Shown one piece after another: positions 5,834 through 13,100 of a stretch of DNA of 13,712 nucleotides. Origin of the DNA: JAZDGL01 sp043806975. Its GTDB lineage: Bacteria; Patescibacteriota; Minisyncoccia; CAYZDR01. Position 1 is the first letter of the stretch. Every line of letters begins with the position of its first letter. The translations under genes were made by a program, and so were the position numbers. The stretch is from NCBI GenBank assembly GCA_043806975.1, contig JAZDGL010000061.1:1-13712 (forward strand), read 5' to 3'. The notes beneath the pieces were generated by a model. That model did no database searches and was not told where the DNA came from. It saw only the letters and a program-made list of their open reading frames with translations.

Positions 5834-6700
5834 ATGTATAAGTCTAACAATTTAGAGAAACCTATCTTAGAAGGTTTAGGCATAGAGGGAAAATTTGAGT
5901 TATCTGGAACTCCAGAGGGAAAGGAAATGCGAGAAAGATTAGAGAAAGAGTATAATAGAAGAATAATTATTTTGAAAAATGTGCTTGTTGCTTTAGAAAT
6001 TCCGGAAGATTTGGTTATTCTAGTATCGCCTGCGCTTGATAGAACTGATTTTGGTTATACCTCTGACATTGATTTAGTGTTTTTAGGAACCAACGAACAA
6101 GAGGAAAAACTATACCAAAAATTGCATACTTCTTTTGAAATTTTACCTTTCATTATTCATCTTAATCCAGAGAGATTAACAGAAATGGAAAAAGATTTAC
6201 CAGAATTATATCAGTTTTTGACGCAAAGAAAAGGAAATATTCCAACAAAAGAAGGTGAAATAGAAACTGCTGAAAGCTACTGGGACGAAGCTACGGAATT
6301 AGAAACAAGGTCTAGAACTATTTTGTCGCCAGAAGACAAACTTCGATTAAAAGAACAAAGATTGAAAATTGGCAACAATTTTGTGGATGAAGTCAAACAA
6401 AAAGTTCCAGTTCTCGGTTATACCTTCTCAGGTTCGATGATGACTGACATAAAAAGATTTGGAATAAATTCTGATTTAGATATTGATCTCCTTATTAACC
6501 CCGTTGATGTAAAAGCAGAAAGAAATGCTTATGATTGGATTCATTTATTCTTGAAATGGAAATATGCAGAAGAATTTGGGATAAAGGTGGATGTCCACGA
6601 TACTAATTTAGAATTTGCTCGTAGGATGGCTTCACATGAACCAAAATTTGTAGATTTTTACAAGAAAGAGTTTGGCATAGATATTACTGAAACTAAATAA
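5834..6700 (+). CDS. Protein with two nucleotidyltransferase-like motifs
   Basis: The protein has 288 residues. Around residues 61-85 the sequence VILVSPALDR...TSDIDLVFLG looks like a Pol-beta-type nucleotidyltransferase active site (D78, D80), but with S65 where GS is usual. Around 195-222 there is a second, more canonical motif: GYTFSGSMM with G200-S201, then SDLDIDLLI (D214, D216, D218), followed by KVDVHD (251-256), a candidate third acidic strand. A charged helical segment at 140-190 links the two. MNT-type enzymes with the GS...SDxDxD motif transfer nucleotides or act as antitoxin-like AMPylating partners of HEPN toxins; no HEPN partner is evident nearby. The start at 5834 lies 13 bases after MITE copy 1 with no clear ribosome site, so the original promoter and perhaps some N-terminal codons may have been lost. 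The exact family is not recognised. Confidence 0.68.
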   Translation: MYKSNNLEKPILEGLGIEGKFELSGTPEGKEMRERLEKEYNRRIIILKNVLVALEIPEDLVILVSPALDRTDFGYTSDIDLVFLGTNEQEEKLYQKLHTSFEILPFIIHLNPERLTEMEKDLPELYQFLTQRKGNIPTKEGEIETAESYWDEATELETRSRTILSPEDKLRLKEQRLKIGNNFVDEVKQKVPVLGYTFSGSMMTDIKRFGINSDLDIDLLINPVDVKAERNAYDWIHLFLKWKYAEEFGIKVDVHDTNLEFARRMASHEPKFVDFYKKEFGIDITETK

Positions 6701-6799
6701 TAATAAGGAGTTTTCGGCTTTAGGCATTCACCCCTTTAATTCCACTCTTTCATTCGCCCAAAACGGAAATTCAATTTATTAATTAGAAATGGGTATAAG

Positions 6800-6963
6800 G
6801 GGACTGTCGCCGAATGCCTCTTTGTCCTAAATTCCCATATTTCGGTCAAATTTTCCAAAAAATCTTTTCCCCTTAGCTTAGGCTAAACCGCAAAATTTGT
6901 TTGAAAAATTATGCCTGGTAAATCTTTCAATTTATGACTAAAGGAGCATTCGGCATAAGTCCC
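6800..6963. mobile_element. MITE copy 2 (164 bp, with 5-bp target duplication ATAAG)
   Basis: Begins GGGACTGTCGCCGAATGC and ends GCATTCGGCATAAGTCCC. It differs from copy 1 by only a few bases: an extra A near the left end, a small difference in the central T/C run, and CTTTC for CTTGC. ATAAG stands directly on both sides (6795-6799 and 6964-6968), which is good evidence for insertion by transposition and for the element's exact borders. Confidence 0.82.
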
Positions 6964-7117
6964 ATAAGGTGTTTTTCCCCCGCCAAAGGCTATCAAGCGC
7001 TCCGTTGCGAAAAAAATTTATTTATAAAAACATGGATTATAAAAATGACGATACATTATTCAAGGTAGCGATTTGGTATTATTGAACTGTTTCCGAATAG
7101 CAAAATTTATAATTTTT

Positions 7118-7152
7118 GAATTTTTTTGGCGTAATAAAGCCTAAAAAAATTC
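7118..7152. repeat. AT-rich inverted repeat (possible weak bidirectional terminator)
   Basis: GAATTTTTTTGGC and GCCTAAAAAAATTC pair with one bulged base around an 8-base loop (GTAATAAA). The T-run and A-run arms could allow weak termination in both directions, but the G+C part of the stem is only three pairs, so this is tentative. Confidence 0.35.
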
Positions 7153-7220
7153 AGAATTTTGTTGAAAAATGTATTTGGCAACACGCCCATCATATTGCTC
7201 CGACAGAAAAAGCGGAACAC

Positions 7221-7249
7221 TTGCAGGATTATAAAAAATCATTTATAAT
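7221..7249 (+). promoter_or_regulatory. Sigma-70-type promoter upstream of the Nudix gene
   Basis: TTGCAG (7221-7226), a 17-base spacer and a perfect TATAAT (7244-7249). Transcription would start near 7256 and give a leader of about 150 bases to the ATG at 7407. The 50-bp MITE-like element lies inside that leader. Confidence 0.6.
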
Positions 7250-7263
7250 ATAGGCGCTATAAA

Positions 7264-7313
7264 GGGGTTGTCGTTGAATGCAATAGTGGGGGGGGGTATT
7301 TGGCGATAGTCCC
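7264..7313. mobile_element. 50-bp MITE-like element with 5-bp duplication ATAAA
   Basis: The left end GGGGTTGTCGTTGAATGC and right end ATTTGGCGATAGTCCC (reverse complement GGGACTATCGCCAAAT) resemble the MITE termini at 5658 and 6800. ATAAA flanks both sides (7259-7263 and 7314-7318). It contains a run of nine G (7288-7296). It may be a shortened derivative or a different small family using the same transposase. Confidence 0.58.
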
Positions 7314-7406
7314 ATAAATAAAAAAAATTTTAAGAGCGCCTTTTAGAGCTTAACATCTTTTTATCCCCCGGAGAAAGTTGCAAAAGACTCTGGATGACCA
7401 ACAAGT

Positions 7407-7850
7407 ATGTTTTCAATCGGATTATTCGCGATTATTGTTGATGGCAAAGGCAAAGTTTTGCTTTGCCACAGGACAGAACATAATTTTTGGGCGTTGCCCG
7501 GAGGAGGGTTGGAAAAAGGAGAAACTCCGTGGGAAGGAGTTATTCGCGAGGTTAAAGAAGAGACTGGGCTTAATGTCGAGGTAGAAAGACTTATTGATGT
7601 TTCAAGCAAGCCTCATGAAGATAATGTAGGGTTTACATTTCTATGTAAAGTTTCAGGCGGAGAAATAATTCCTGATGATTTTGTCGATACTGTAAAATTT
7701 TTTAGTCTTGAATGTTTTCCAAAAAATACATCTCCGCGACATGTAGAAAGAATAAATGGTTTTTTTAAAAATGTTGATAAAAAAGATGTCGCTTTAAGAT
7801 CGCAAAGAGGCAAATCGGCTTATCAGCTTGCAGAAGATGGGACATTGTAA
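7407..7850 (+). CDS. Nudix hydrolase
   Basis: A 147-residue protein of normal Nudix size. The Nudix box fits the consensus G-x5-E-x7-R-E-U-x-E-E-x-G-U exactly: G33, E39, R47-E48-V49, E51-E52, G54-L55. E48, E51 and E52 would bind the Mg2+ ions used to hydrolyse a nucleoside diphosphate linked to another moiety. The N-terminus (GLFAIIVDGKGKVLLCHR) and PGGG before the box are also typical of MutT-like sanitising or nucleotide-sugar-cleaving members; the substrate cannot be read from the sequence. The ATG at 7407 is the first in-frame start after a TGA at 7395 and has no obvious Shine-Dalgarno sequence. The last 25 residues (KKDVALRSQRGKS...) extend past the core. It appears to be transcribed alone from the promoter at 7221. 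Confidence 0.93.
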   Translation: MFSIGLFAIIVDGKGKVLLCHRTEHNFWALPGGGLEKGETPWEGVIREVKEETGLNVEVERLIDVSSKPHEDNVGFTFLCKVSGGEIIPDDFVDTVKFFSLECFPKNTSPRHVERINGFFKNVDKKDVALRSQRGKSAYQLAEDGTL

Positions 7851-7872
7851 AATTGGCGAAATATTTTTGTTA

Positions 7873-7901
7873 TTGACAAAAGCGGCGCTAAGGAGTATGC
7901 G
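7873..7901 (+). promoter_or_regulatory. Possible promoter of the SIMPL-domain gene
   Basis: A perfect -35 box TTGACA (7873-7878) is followed after 17 bases by TATGCG (7896-7901), a poor -10 box. The position, about 100 bases before the ATG at 8000 and just after the Nudix gene, is right, but the weak -10 box leaves doubt. Confidence 0.4.
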
Positions 7902-7949
7902 TGTGGTGGGCAGGAGAGCGCAAAAAATTAAACAGTATAAAGCGCGGTA

Positions 7950-7979
7950 AGAATTAAACGCCATATGTCGCTTAATTCT
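7950..7979. repeat. Inverted repeat in the leader of the SIMPL-domain gene
   Basis: AGAATTAA (7950-7957) and TTAATTCT (7972-7979) are exact inverted 8-mers separated by 14 bases centred on CCATATG. It ends about 20 bases before the start codon. It could be an operator or an RNA hairpin affecting translation; no binding protein is implied. Confidence 0.4.
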
Positions 7980-7999
7980 ATGCGCAATACTAAAATAAT

Positions 8000-8749
8000 A
8001 TGGATGAAATAAAACAATTTGAAATTTCAAACAGATTGTATCTTTTGGCGACTATTCTATTGGCGGCGATAGTTTTATTTTTAGCGATGAGAGTTATTGC
8101 GGATTTTATTTCTTTGCCGAAAAATTTTCCAAGAGAAATTACTGTAACCGCGGAAGAGAGTGTTTTTGTGGAACCGGATATTGCCGTAACAACAATCGGG
8201 GTAACATCGGATGGTTTAGATACTATCGCTGTAGTAAGCGATAACACAAAAAAGATGAACGATGTTTTGGAAGCGATTAAAGGGTTTGGCATTGAGGATA
8301 AAGATATAAAAACGGCAAAATATGATCTTAAGCCTCGATATGATTATAAAGATGGAGAAAGAATTTCTAAAGGATATACATTGAATCAAGAAGTGATAAT
8401 TAAAATTCGCGATTTTAAAAAAATAGATAATATTATTTCATCTTCTTCTAAAAATGGCGCGAATCTTATAGGAGAACTTGAATTCACAGTTGACGATCCT
8501 TCAGCGGTAAAAGAAAAGGCGATAAAAAAAGCGATTGAGAAAGCAAAAACAAAAGCCGAATTTATCGCTGTTGAATCAGGCATTGTTTTGGTAAAGGTTA
8601 TCAATTTTTTTGAGGAGACGGAACCTTTGCCAATATATGGCATAGGCGGCGCTAAATCAAGATCCGCAGAAGATTTAAGTTTGCCGACAATCCAGCCGGG
8701 AGATAAGGAAATAGTCGCAAGGGTTGGTTTGACATATAGAATAAAATAA
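8000..8749 (+). CDS. Membrane-anchored SIMPL-domain (DUF541) protein
   Basis: The protein has 249 residues. A short cytoplasmic start is followed by one hydrophobic helix (residues ~13-33, LYLLATILLAAIVLFLAMRV), so the rest lies outside the membrane. From about residue 45 (REITVTAEESVFVEPDIAVTTIGV) to the end (KEIVARVGLTYRI) the sequence follows the SIMPL/DUF541 pattern: VxAxGxxxxxPDxA, a central helix SDNTKKMNDVLEAIKGFGIEDKDIKT, a YTLNQEVIIKI strand, and the helix KEKAIKKAIEKAKTKAEFIA. Homologues include E. coli YggE and mouse SIMPL; the bacterial proteins are exported and some have been linked to oxidative stress, but the biochemical role is unknown. The start at 8000 is preceded by AAAATAAT with no clear ribosome site. 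A terminator follows 52 bases after the stop. Confidence 0.9.
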   Translation: MDEIKQFEISNRLYLLATILLAAIVLFLAMRVIADFISLPKNFPREITVTAEESVFVEPDIAVTTIGVTSDGLDTIAVVSDNTKKMNDVLEAIKGFGIEDKDIKTAKYDLKPRYDYKDGERISKGYTLNQEVIIKIRDFKKIDNIISSSSKNGANLIGELEFTVDDPSAVKEKAIKKAIEKAKTKAEFIAVESGIVLVKVINFFEETEPLPIYGIGGAKSRSAEDLSLPTIQPGDKEIVARVGLTYRIK

Positions 8750-8801
8750 AAATTAAGAATTAAGGAGATGTCGTTATAAGGAGTTGCATGAGTTTTATTA
8801 G

Positions 8802-8828
8802 AAGCCGGTTTTATGCCGGCTTTTTTGT
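8802..8828 (+). terminator. Rho-independent terminator after the SIMPL-domain gene
   Basis: AAGCCGG (8802-8808), a 7-base loop TTTTATG, CCGGCTT (8816-8822), overlapping a run of six T (8821-8826) followed by GTTTT. The G+C-rich stem and U-tract are textbook for intrinsic termination of the upstream gene. Confidence 0.85.
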
Positions 8829-8890
8829 TTTAATGGACTGTCCTGAATGTTCCTTGAAAATTTGAAAGTATTTTTAAAAAAATAAAAATA

Positions 8891-8899
8891 TGGTATAAT
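8891..8899 (+). promoter_or_regulatory. Extended -10 promoter of the TraC-like gene
   Basis: TG-G-TATAAT: a perfect TATAAT at 8894-8899 with a TGn extension. No good -35 box lies 17 bases upstream (only an A/T run), which fits extended -10 promoters. The predicted start near 8906 gives a leader of about 113 bases. Confidence 0.55.
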
Positions 8900-8903
8900 A
8901 AAA

Positions 8904-8983
8904 ACAAGAAAATAAAAAAACAAGAAAACAAGAAAAAAAAACAAGAAAACAAAAAAACAACAATATTATTTGTTTTGTTGTTT
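8904..8983 (+). repeat. A-rich leader with four ACAAGAAAA units and a downstream hairpin
   Basis: ACAAGAAAA occurs four times, starting at 8904, 8920, 8928 and 8941, in a stretch with almost no T. It is followed by AAACAACAA (8955-8963) and its exact reverse complement TTGTTGTTT (8975-8983). The repeat region would be unstructured in RNA, then form an A-U/G-C hairpin shortly before the start codon of the TraC-like gene. Confidence 0.55.
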
Positions 8984-9018
8984 AGCCCGCAGCGCGTAGT
9001 TTTATTGTTTTGTTGAAC

Positions 9019-9675
9019 ATGTCCAATCCTCATCCTTCAACACAAAAATATTTGGATATAGCGGAGATCAAGGAAGATGTGGTTGTTCTTAAAGATGGAA
9101 CTATGAGAGCGATTCTTTTAGTTTCAAGCATAAATTTCGCGCTTAAATCAGAAGATGAACAAAACGCTATAATTCAAGCCTATATGAATTTTTTAAATTC
9201 TTTTGAACATCCTTTGCAAATAGTGGTGCAGTCAAGGAAATTAAATATTGAAGGATATTTAGATGAGTTAAAAAAAATTGAAAAAGAACAGACAAATGAA
9301 TTATTAAGAATGCAGACTACGGAATATAGAAGTTTTGTAAAAGAGCTTGTGGAAATGGGAGATATTATGAACAAAAAGTTTTATATTATTGTGCCGTATG
9401 ATCCTTTATCGGACAAACAAAAATCTTTCGTCTCCCGTTTTTTAAATCTTTTTCAGCCCGCTTATATTATAAATTTATCGAGAAAAAGGTTTATGAAAAG
9501 AAGGTATGATGTTTTGCAAAGAGTTGAATATATAAGAAATGGACTTGCGAGTATTGGGCTTTCCGCTATTCTTTTAGACACTCAAGCTTTGATTGAAGTG
9601 TTTTATAATTCATATAATCCCGATATGGCGGACAAGCAGCAGTTAGTTGAAGTTGGGAAATTGAGAATAGACTGA
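9019..9675 (+). CDS. TraC-like (VirB4 N-terminal-like) protein of a type IV secretion/pilus system
   Basis: The protein has 218 residues from the ATG at 9019; the frame could begin 9 bases earlier at a TTG, but ATG is preferred. The sequence STQKYLDIAEIKEDVVVLKD, GTMRAILLVSSINFALKSED, QIVVQSRKLNIEGYLDEL, KEQTNELLRMQ and KKFYIIVPYDPLSDKQ is the pattern of the stand-alone TraC-like proteins common in Candidate Phyla Radiation genomes, related to the N-terminal part of VirB4/TraC ATPases. No Walker motifs are present, so it is not itself an ATPase; it probably assembles with a separate VirB4-type ATPase at the inner membrane. No signal peptide or membrane segment is seen. It is transcribed from its own promoter, and a pilin-like gene follows the ferredoxin gene, in line with a surface-apparatus role. 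Partner ATPase and PrgI-like genes are not in this window. Confidence 0.8.
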   Translation: MSNPHPSTQKYLDIAEIKEDVVVLKDGTMRAILLVSSINFALKSEDEQNAIIQAYMNFLNSFEHPLQIVVQSRKLNIEGYLDELKKIEKEQTNELLRMQTTEYRSFVKELVEMGDIMNKKFYIIVPYDPLSDKQKSFVSRFLNLFQPAYIINLSRKRFMKRRYDVLQRVEYIRNGLASIGLSAILLDTQALIEVFYNSYNPDMADKQQLVEVGKLRID

Positions 9676-9679
9676 TTTT

Positions 9680-9747
9680 CACGAATAAGAAACGAATTTT
9701 CACTAATCACGAATTCGCGCTTCGTGAGTATTCGTTAACAATTCGTG
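9680..9747. repeat. 68-bp palindromic repeat, copy 1 (left of the ferredoxin gene)
   Basis: Begins CACGAAT and ends ATTCGTG, which pair. A central hairpin CACGAA-TTCGCGC-TTCGTG lies at 9708-9726, and an inner AACGAAT (9691-9697) can pair with ATTCGTT (9730-9736). It has the same length as, and clear base-by-base similarity to, 10030-10097. Its last three bases are a GTG that could be misread as the ferredoxin start. Confidence 0.75.
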
Positions 9748-9759
9748 TCCATTCATTCA

Positions 9760-10020
9760 ATGAGTAAATACAATCTTTCTGTATCCCCGGGATCAACTAA
9801 AGACAACAAAACCGGAGGTTGGCGAACATTCCGTCCTGTTTTTGATCATAAAAAATGCATCGCTTGCGGGAACTGCGCAAGAGTTTGCCCTGAAGGGGCG
9901 TGTTTTTTGGTATCTGGGAAAAAATACTACGAATGCGATTTGGATTATTGCAAAGGATGCGGAATTTGCGTCAAAGAATGTCCGGCGGGTGCGATAAAGA
10001 TGGAGAGGGAGAAAAAATAG
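9760..10020 (+). CDS. porD: PorD-type 2x[4Fe-4S] ferredoxin (2-oxoacid:ferredoxin oxidoreductase delta subunit)
   Basis: The protein has 86 residues from the ATG at 9760; an in-frame GTG at 9745 is rejected because it lies within the flanking repeat. The N-terminal NKTGGWRTFRPVFDHKKC is the typical start of the delta subunit of pyruvate/2-oxoacid:ferredoxin oxidoreductases. Two complete cluster motifs follow: C33-x2-C36-x2-C39-x3-C43-P and C64-x2-C67-x2-C70-x3-C74-P, each binding one [4Fe-4S]. In the complex this subunit carries electrons from the catalytic subunits to an external ferredoxin. Two extra cysteines (C48, C59) lie between the motifs. The alpha, beta and gamma subunits, usually adjacent, are absent here; instead it stands between a TraC-like and a pilin gene with a 68-bp repeat on each side. 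It could be a separate ferredoxin rather than a working PorD. Confidence 0.87.
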   Translation: MSKYNLSVSPGSTKDNKTGGWRTFRPVFDHKKCIACGNCARVCPEGACFLVSGKKYYECDLDYCKGCGICVKECPAGAIKMEREKK

Positions 10021-10029
10021 ACGAATTTT

Positions 10030-10097
10030 CACTAATTAGGAACAAATTTTCACGAATCACGAATTCGTGTTTCGTGCTGATTAGTCAATAATTAGTG
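10030..10097. repeat. 68-bp palindromic repeat, copy 2 (right of the ferredoxin gene)
   Basis: Begins CACTAAT and ends ATTAGTG, which pair; the central hairpin CACGAA-TTCGTGT-TTCGTG is at 10058-10076. Relative to copy 1 the outer arms differ by a paired change (G-C in copy 1, T-A here), while the central CACGAATTCG and TTCGTG are kept. It ends 22 bases before the next ATG. Confidence 0.75.
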
Positions 10098-10119
10098 AAG
10101 ATTAGTTTTTTTAAGAAGC

Positions 10120-13100
10120 ATGTTACAGAAAAAAACAAAATTTTTATTATGCGCGCTGGCGATAATTATTGCATGCGCTGGTTTTTTTGTTTTTCCGAAA
10201 TTTTCAGAGGCGCAGAATGTGGAAGTCTGGGGAGAAGGTGATATCGCGAAAACGGCGATAGAAGAACAAACAGGAATGCGCGCGCAAGATCCGCGAGTTA
10301 CGATAGTTAATATTATAAGAATTGTTTTAGGATTTTTAGGCATTATAGCGGTGGTGATCATAATTTACGCGGGATATTTATGGATGACTGCGGGAGGCAA
10401 TGCCGAACAGATTGAGACCGCTAAAATGTTGATGAGGAATGCCGTTATAGGTTTAGTAATAATTTTAAGCTCATTTGCGATAGTAAGTTTTATTTTATCC
10501 AAGTTAATCGCCGCTACCGGCGGAGGAGATGGACTAACAGGGCAATTATGCAAGGAAGGAGAGTCGCCAAGAATGTGCGGATGCGGATGTGGCGAGATGA
10601 GCTGTATCGAAACAGATGATGAATGGCGGTGGAGCGGTTGCGCCGGAGGATGTTGCGGTGGCGGAGATAATTTTTTTGTTTCATCCACATCTCCGAGAGA
10701 TCAGGCCGAGAATGTGATAAGAAATGTTAAAATTAAATTTTATTTTAGTAGGGGCGTTGATGTTGATTCAGTAAATAATTTAACTTTTACCGTTAAAAAT
10801 AGCGATGTTGTCGTAGATGGAACAGTAGAAATAAAAGGCAATGTTATTGAATTTACTCCCGCGTCTTTATGTCCAGTTAATTCATGCGCTGGGGCGGACG
10901 CGAAATGTTTTGACAAAGATACTGAAATAATAGCAACCGCAGTTGTTCCTAATAGTATTGCCACCGCTGAGGGCATAATAAGCATCGATGGAAAAAATTT
11001 AGAATGCGCGGCAGGCAATCCTTGCGAGATTAAATTTAGAACGGGAACAGTTATAGACTGCGAACCGCCGGAAATAGAATTGATAGCGCCGGGACAAATT
11101 TGCGCGGAGACGATTCATAAATTCGGCGCAAGTTCAAGCGATATATCTTCTCTTGTTACAAATATTGAATTTTATGCAAATGAGGCAAAGCAAGCTGATA
11201 TTATAAATTCTAACGGCGATAAGCCTTTTAATGTTGTCGCGGATAGCGGCGATTTTGTATGGGACAGCGCAGGGTACTCTCAAGAGAGCGTTAATTTTAA
11301 AGCGATTGCTTATGATCAAGATAGTCATAGCGCTTTTGACAGCAAGACTATGCCAATTCATCCCGCGCATTGTTGCAACGGCATAAAAGACGAGGATGAG
11401 AAAAGCATAGATTGCGGCGGGGCGGATTGCGCGGCGTGCGTTGGCGCGGCGTGCGGGATAAATATGGAATTGTCTTGCGGGGATAATAATTGCGATGATA
11501 ATAATTGCGCCTCGGGATTCTGCAATTGCGGAACTTACGCTGATGGAACAGCAGCGGATGACAGTTGCCAAGAAAAAGGATATAGCGCTTCTGTCGCGGA
11601 GCAATGTTGCGTGTGCGAGGAAAAGCCAGTGATTTTTTGGGTTAAAGAGCCGAACGGCGCGCCCGGGAATTTAATCACGATTGGCGGGATGAATTTCGGC
11701 GCGACGCAGGGGAACGGGAAGGTGGAGTTTATAGGAAAGGAAAAGCGTTGGTCTGGAGGAGATTATGAATATACATTTGAAGAATCCAATGAATGGAACA
11801 GCGCATGGGATCTGATAAATTCTGAAAATAGAAATTTTGCTTTTGAAGGAGCTGAATCAAACAATATTTTAATGATAAATGGTGGCGGAAAAATAGTTTT
11901 AAAAAATAGCTTAAGTAAATATGGTATTTGGAATTTAAATATATCAAAGCACAACGGCAAAATTTATTTTGTTAATGACAATGGAGACGGTTATAAATTA
12001 GAATTAACAAATGGAAATTTAAAATTTCGCAGAATCTATGAAAATAACTCCACAACTTTGGCGGTTTCTAATGATACTTTGGATATCAATAACGGATGGG
12101 TTTCTATTGAAATACGGCATGAAAAAGAAGGAATTTTTACTATAACGGGATCTGATAAAAATGATTTAGAGGCGTTTATAACAGCGAATGACGCTGAATT
12201 TATTGAGTTTAGCAAATTCTTTGTGGGTGTAGAAGAGGAAAATGGAGTTTGTTACATAGATAATGTTAAATATACTTCCATTGAAATTATAACGGAAAAC
12301 TCGAATATTAATTCACGATTAGCACAAGAGGTTAATAACGAGTGCGTTGGCGCGTGGAGCGATACGAGAATAATTGTTCAAGTCCCGCCAAATACCGTGT
12401 CGGGCGAGTATGAGGTAAGAGTTACCGCGAATACGGGATTTAGCGATAGCGAAAAATTTACGGTGAATACTGCGGAACGGCCGGGCCTGTGCCTTGCTTA
12501 TAAGGAAATAAGCGGCGAAAAAAAGAGCGAGGGAAAGTTTGAACAGAAAATAAATTTAGCCGGAATAAATTTGAATGATATAAATCAAAAAGAAGAGATA
12601 CTTTTCGGCGAAGTTAGCGCTGATATTCATTCTACTATAACTAATACAGATATTTCTGTCTTAGGCGCCGCGATCCCTAATTTAATCGGCGGTGGAATTT
12701 CTATTTCCGTACAGGATACAGCAGGTGAAAAAAGCAATCCTGTTGATTTTACTATTTTGGAATCGTCTGCGACTCCTCGAATTGCCGGGTTTGAGCCAAA
12801 AGCGGGGCATAGCGGAGACTATGTAAAAATTTACGGACAGGGATTCGGCAGCGAACAAAAAAATAGTACAGTGAAATTTGGGAATATGACGGGGAGTTTT
12901 TCTTTTCCAGCTGAATGTCTCGCAAGCTATTGGAGCGATAACCAGATTATCGTTAAAGTTCCGGGCGGTTTGGCAATCGATGAATATGAGATTAAAGTTG
13001 AGGTTATTTTAGATGGCAACGGGAAAATAATACTTACTCATAACGACAAATTTTTTGTCGGGGATTATTGTTCTTATGATTATAAGGCTTGCGGGAGCGA

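Larger units (their letters stand above)
6701..7406. other. Gene-free interval with MITE copy 2, a short inverted repeat, a promoter and a third MITE-like element
   Basis: No convincing coding frame was found on either strand in these 706 bases; the longest frames are short and broken. Identifiable pieces are MITE copy 2 (6800-6963), an AT-rich inverted repeat (7118-7152), a good promoter (7221-7249) and a 50-bp MITE-like element (7264-7313), all listed separately. The stretch AAGGAGTTTTCGGCTTTAGG at 6706-6725 faintly resembles the right end of the MITE. The remainder (6970-7115 and 7314-7406) shows nothing I can name. Confidence 0.6.

Noticed and set aside
7018..7085. Short frame from the ATG near 7032 (MDYKNDDTLFKVAIWYY) as a small gene
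   Set aside because: Seventeen codons with no ribosome site and no similarity I recognise; it may be a decayed start but cannot be supported.
8835..8853. GGACTGTCCTGAATGTTCC as another MITE end
   Set aside because: It resembles the left terminus, but no matching right end or target duplication was found nearby, so it may be chance.
9745..9759. GTG start for the ferredoxin gene
   Set aside because: The GTG is the last three bases of the 68-bp repeat, and the five extra residues are not part of the usual PorD N-terminus. ATG at 9760 is preferred.
10365..11604. Long minus-strand frames opposite the pilin fusion gene
   Set aside because: They are shadows of the plus-strand gene: that strand encodes a continuous protein with recognisable pilin, Ig-like and Cys-rich modules, whereas the minus-strand peptides have no domain features.
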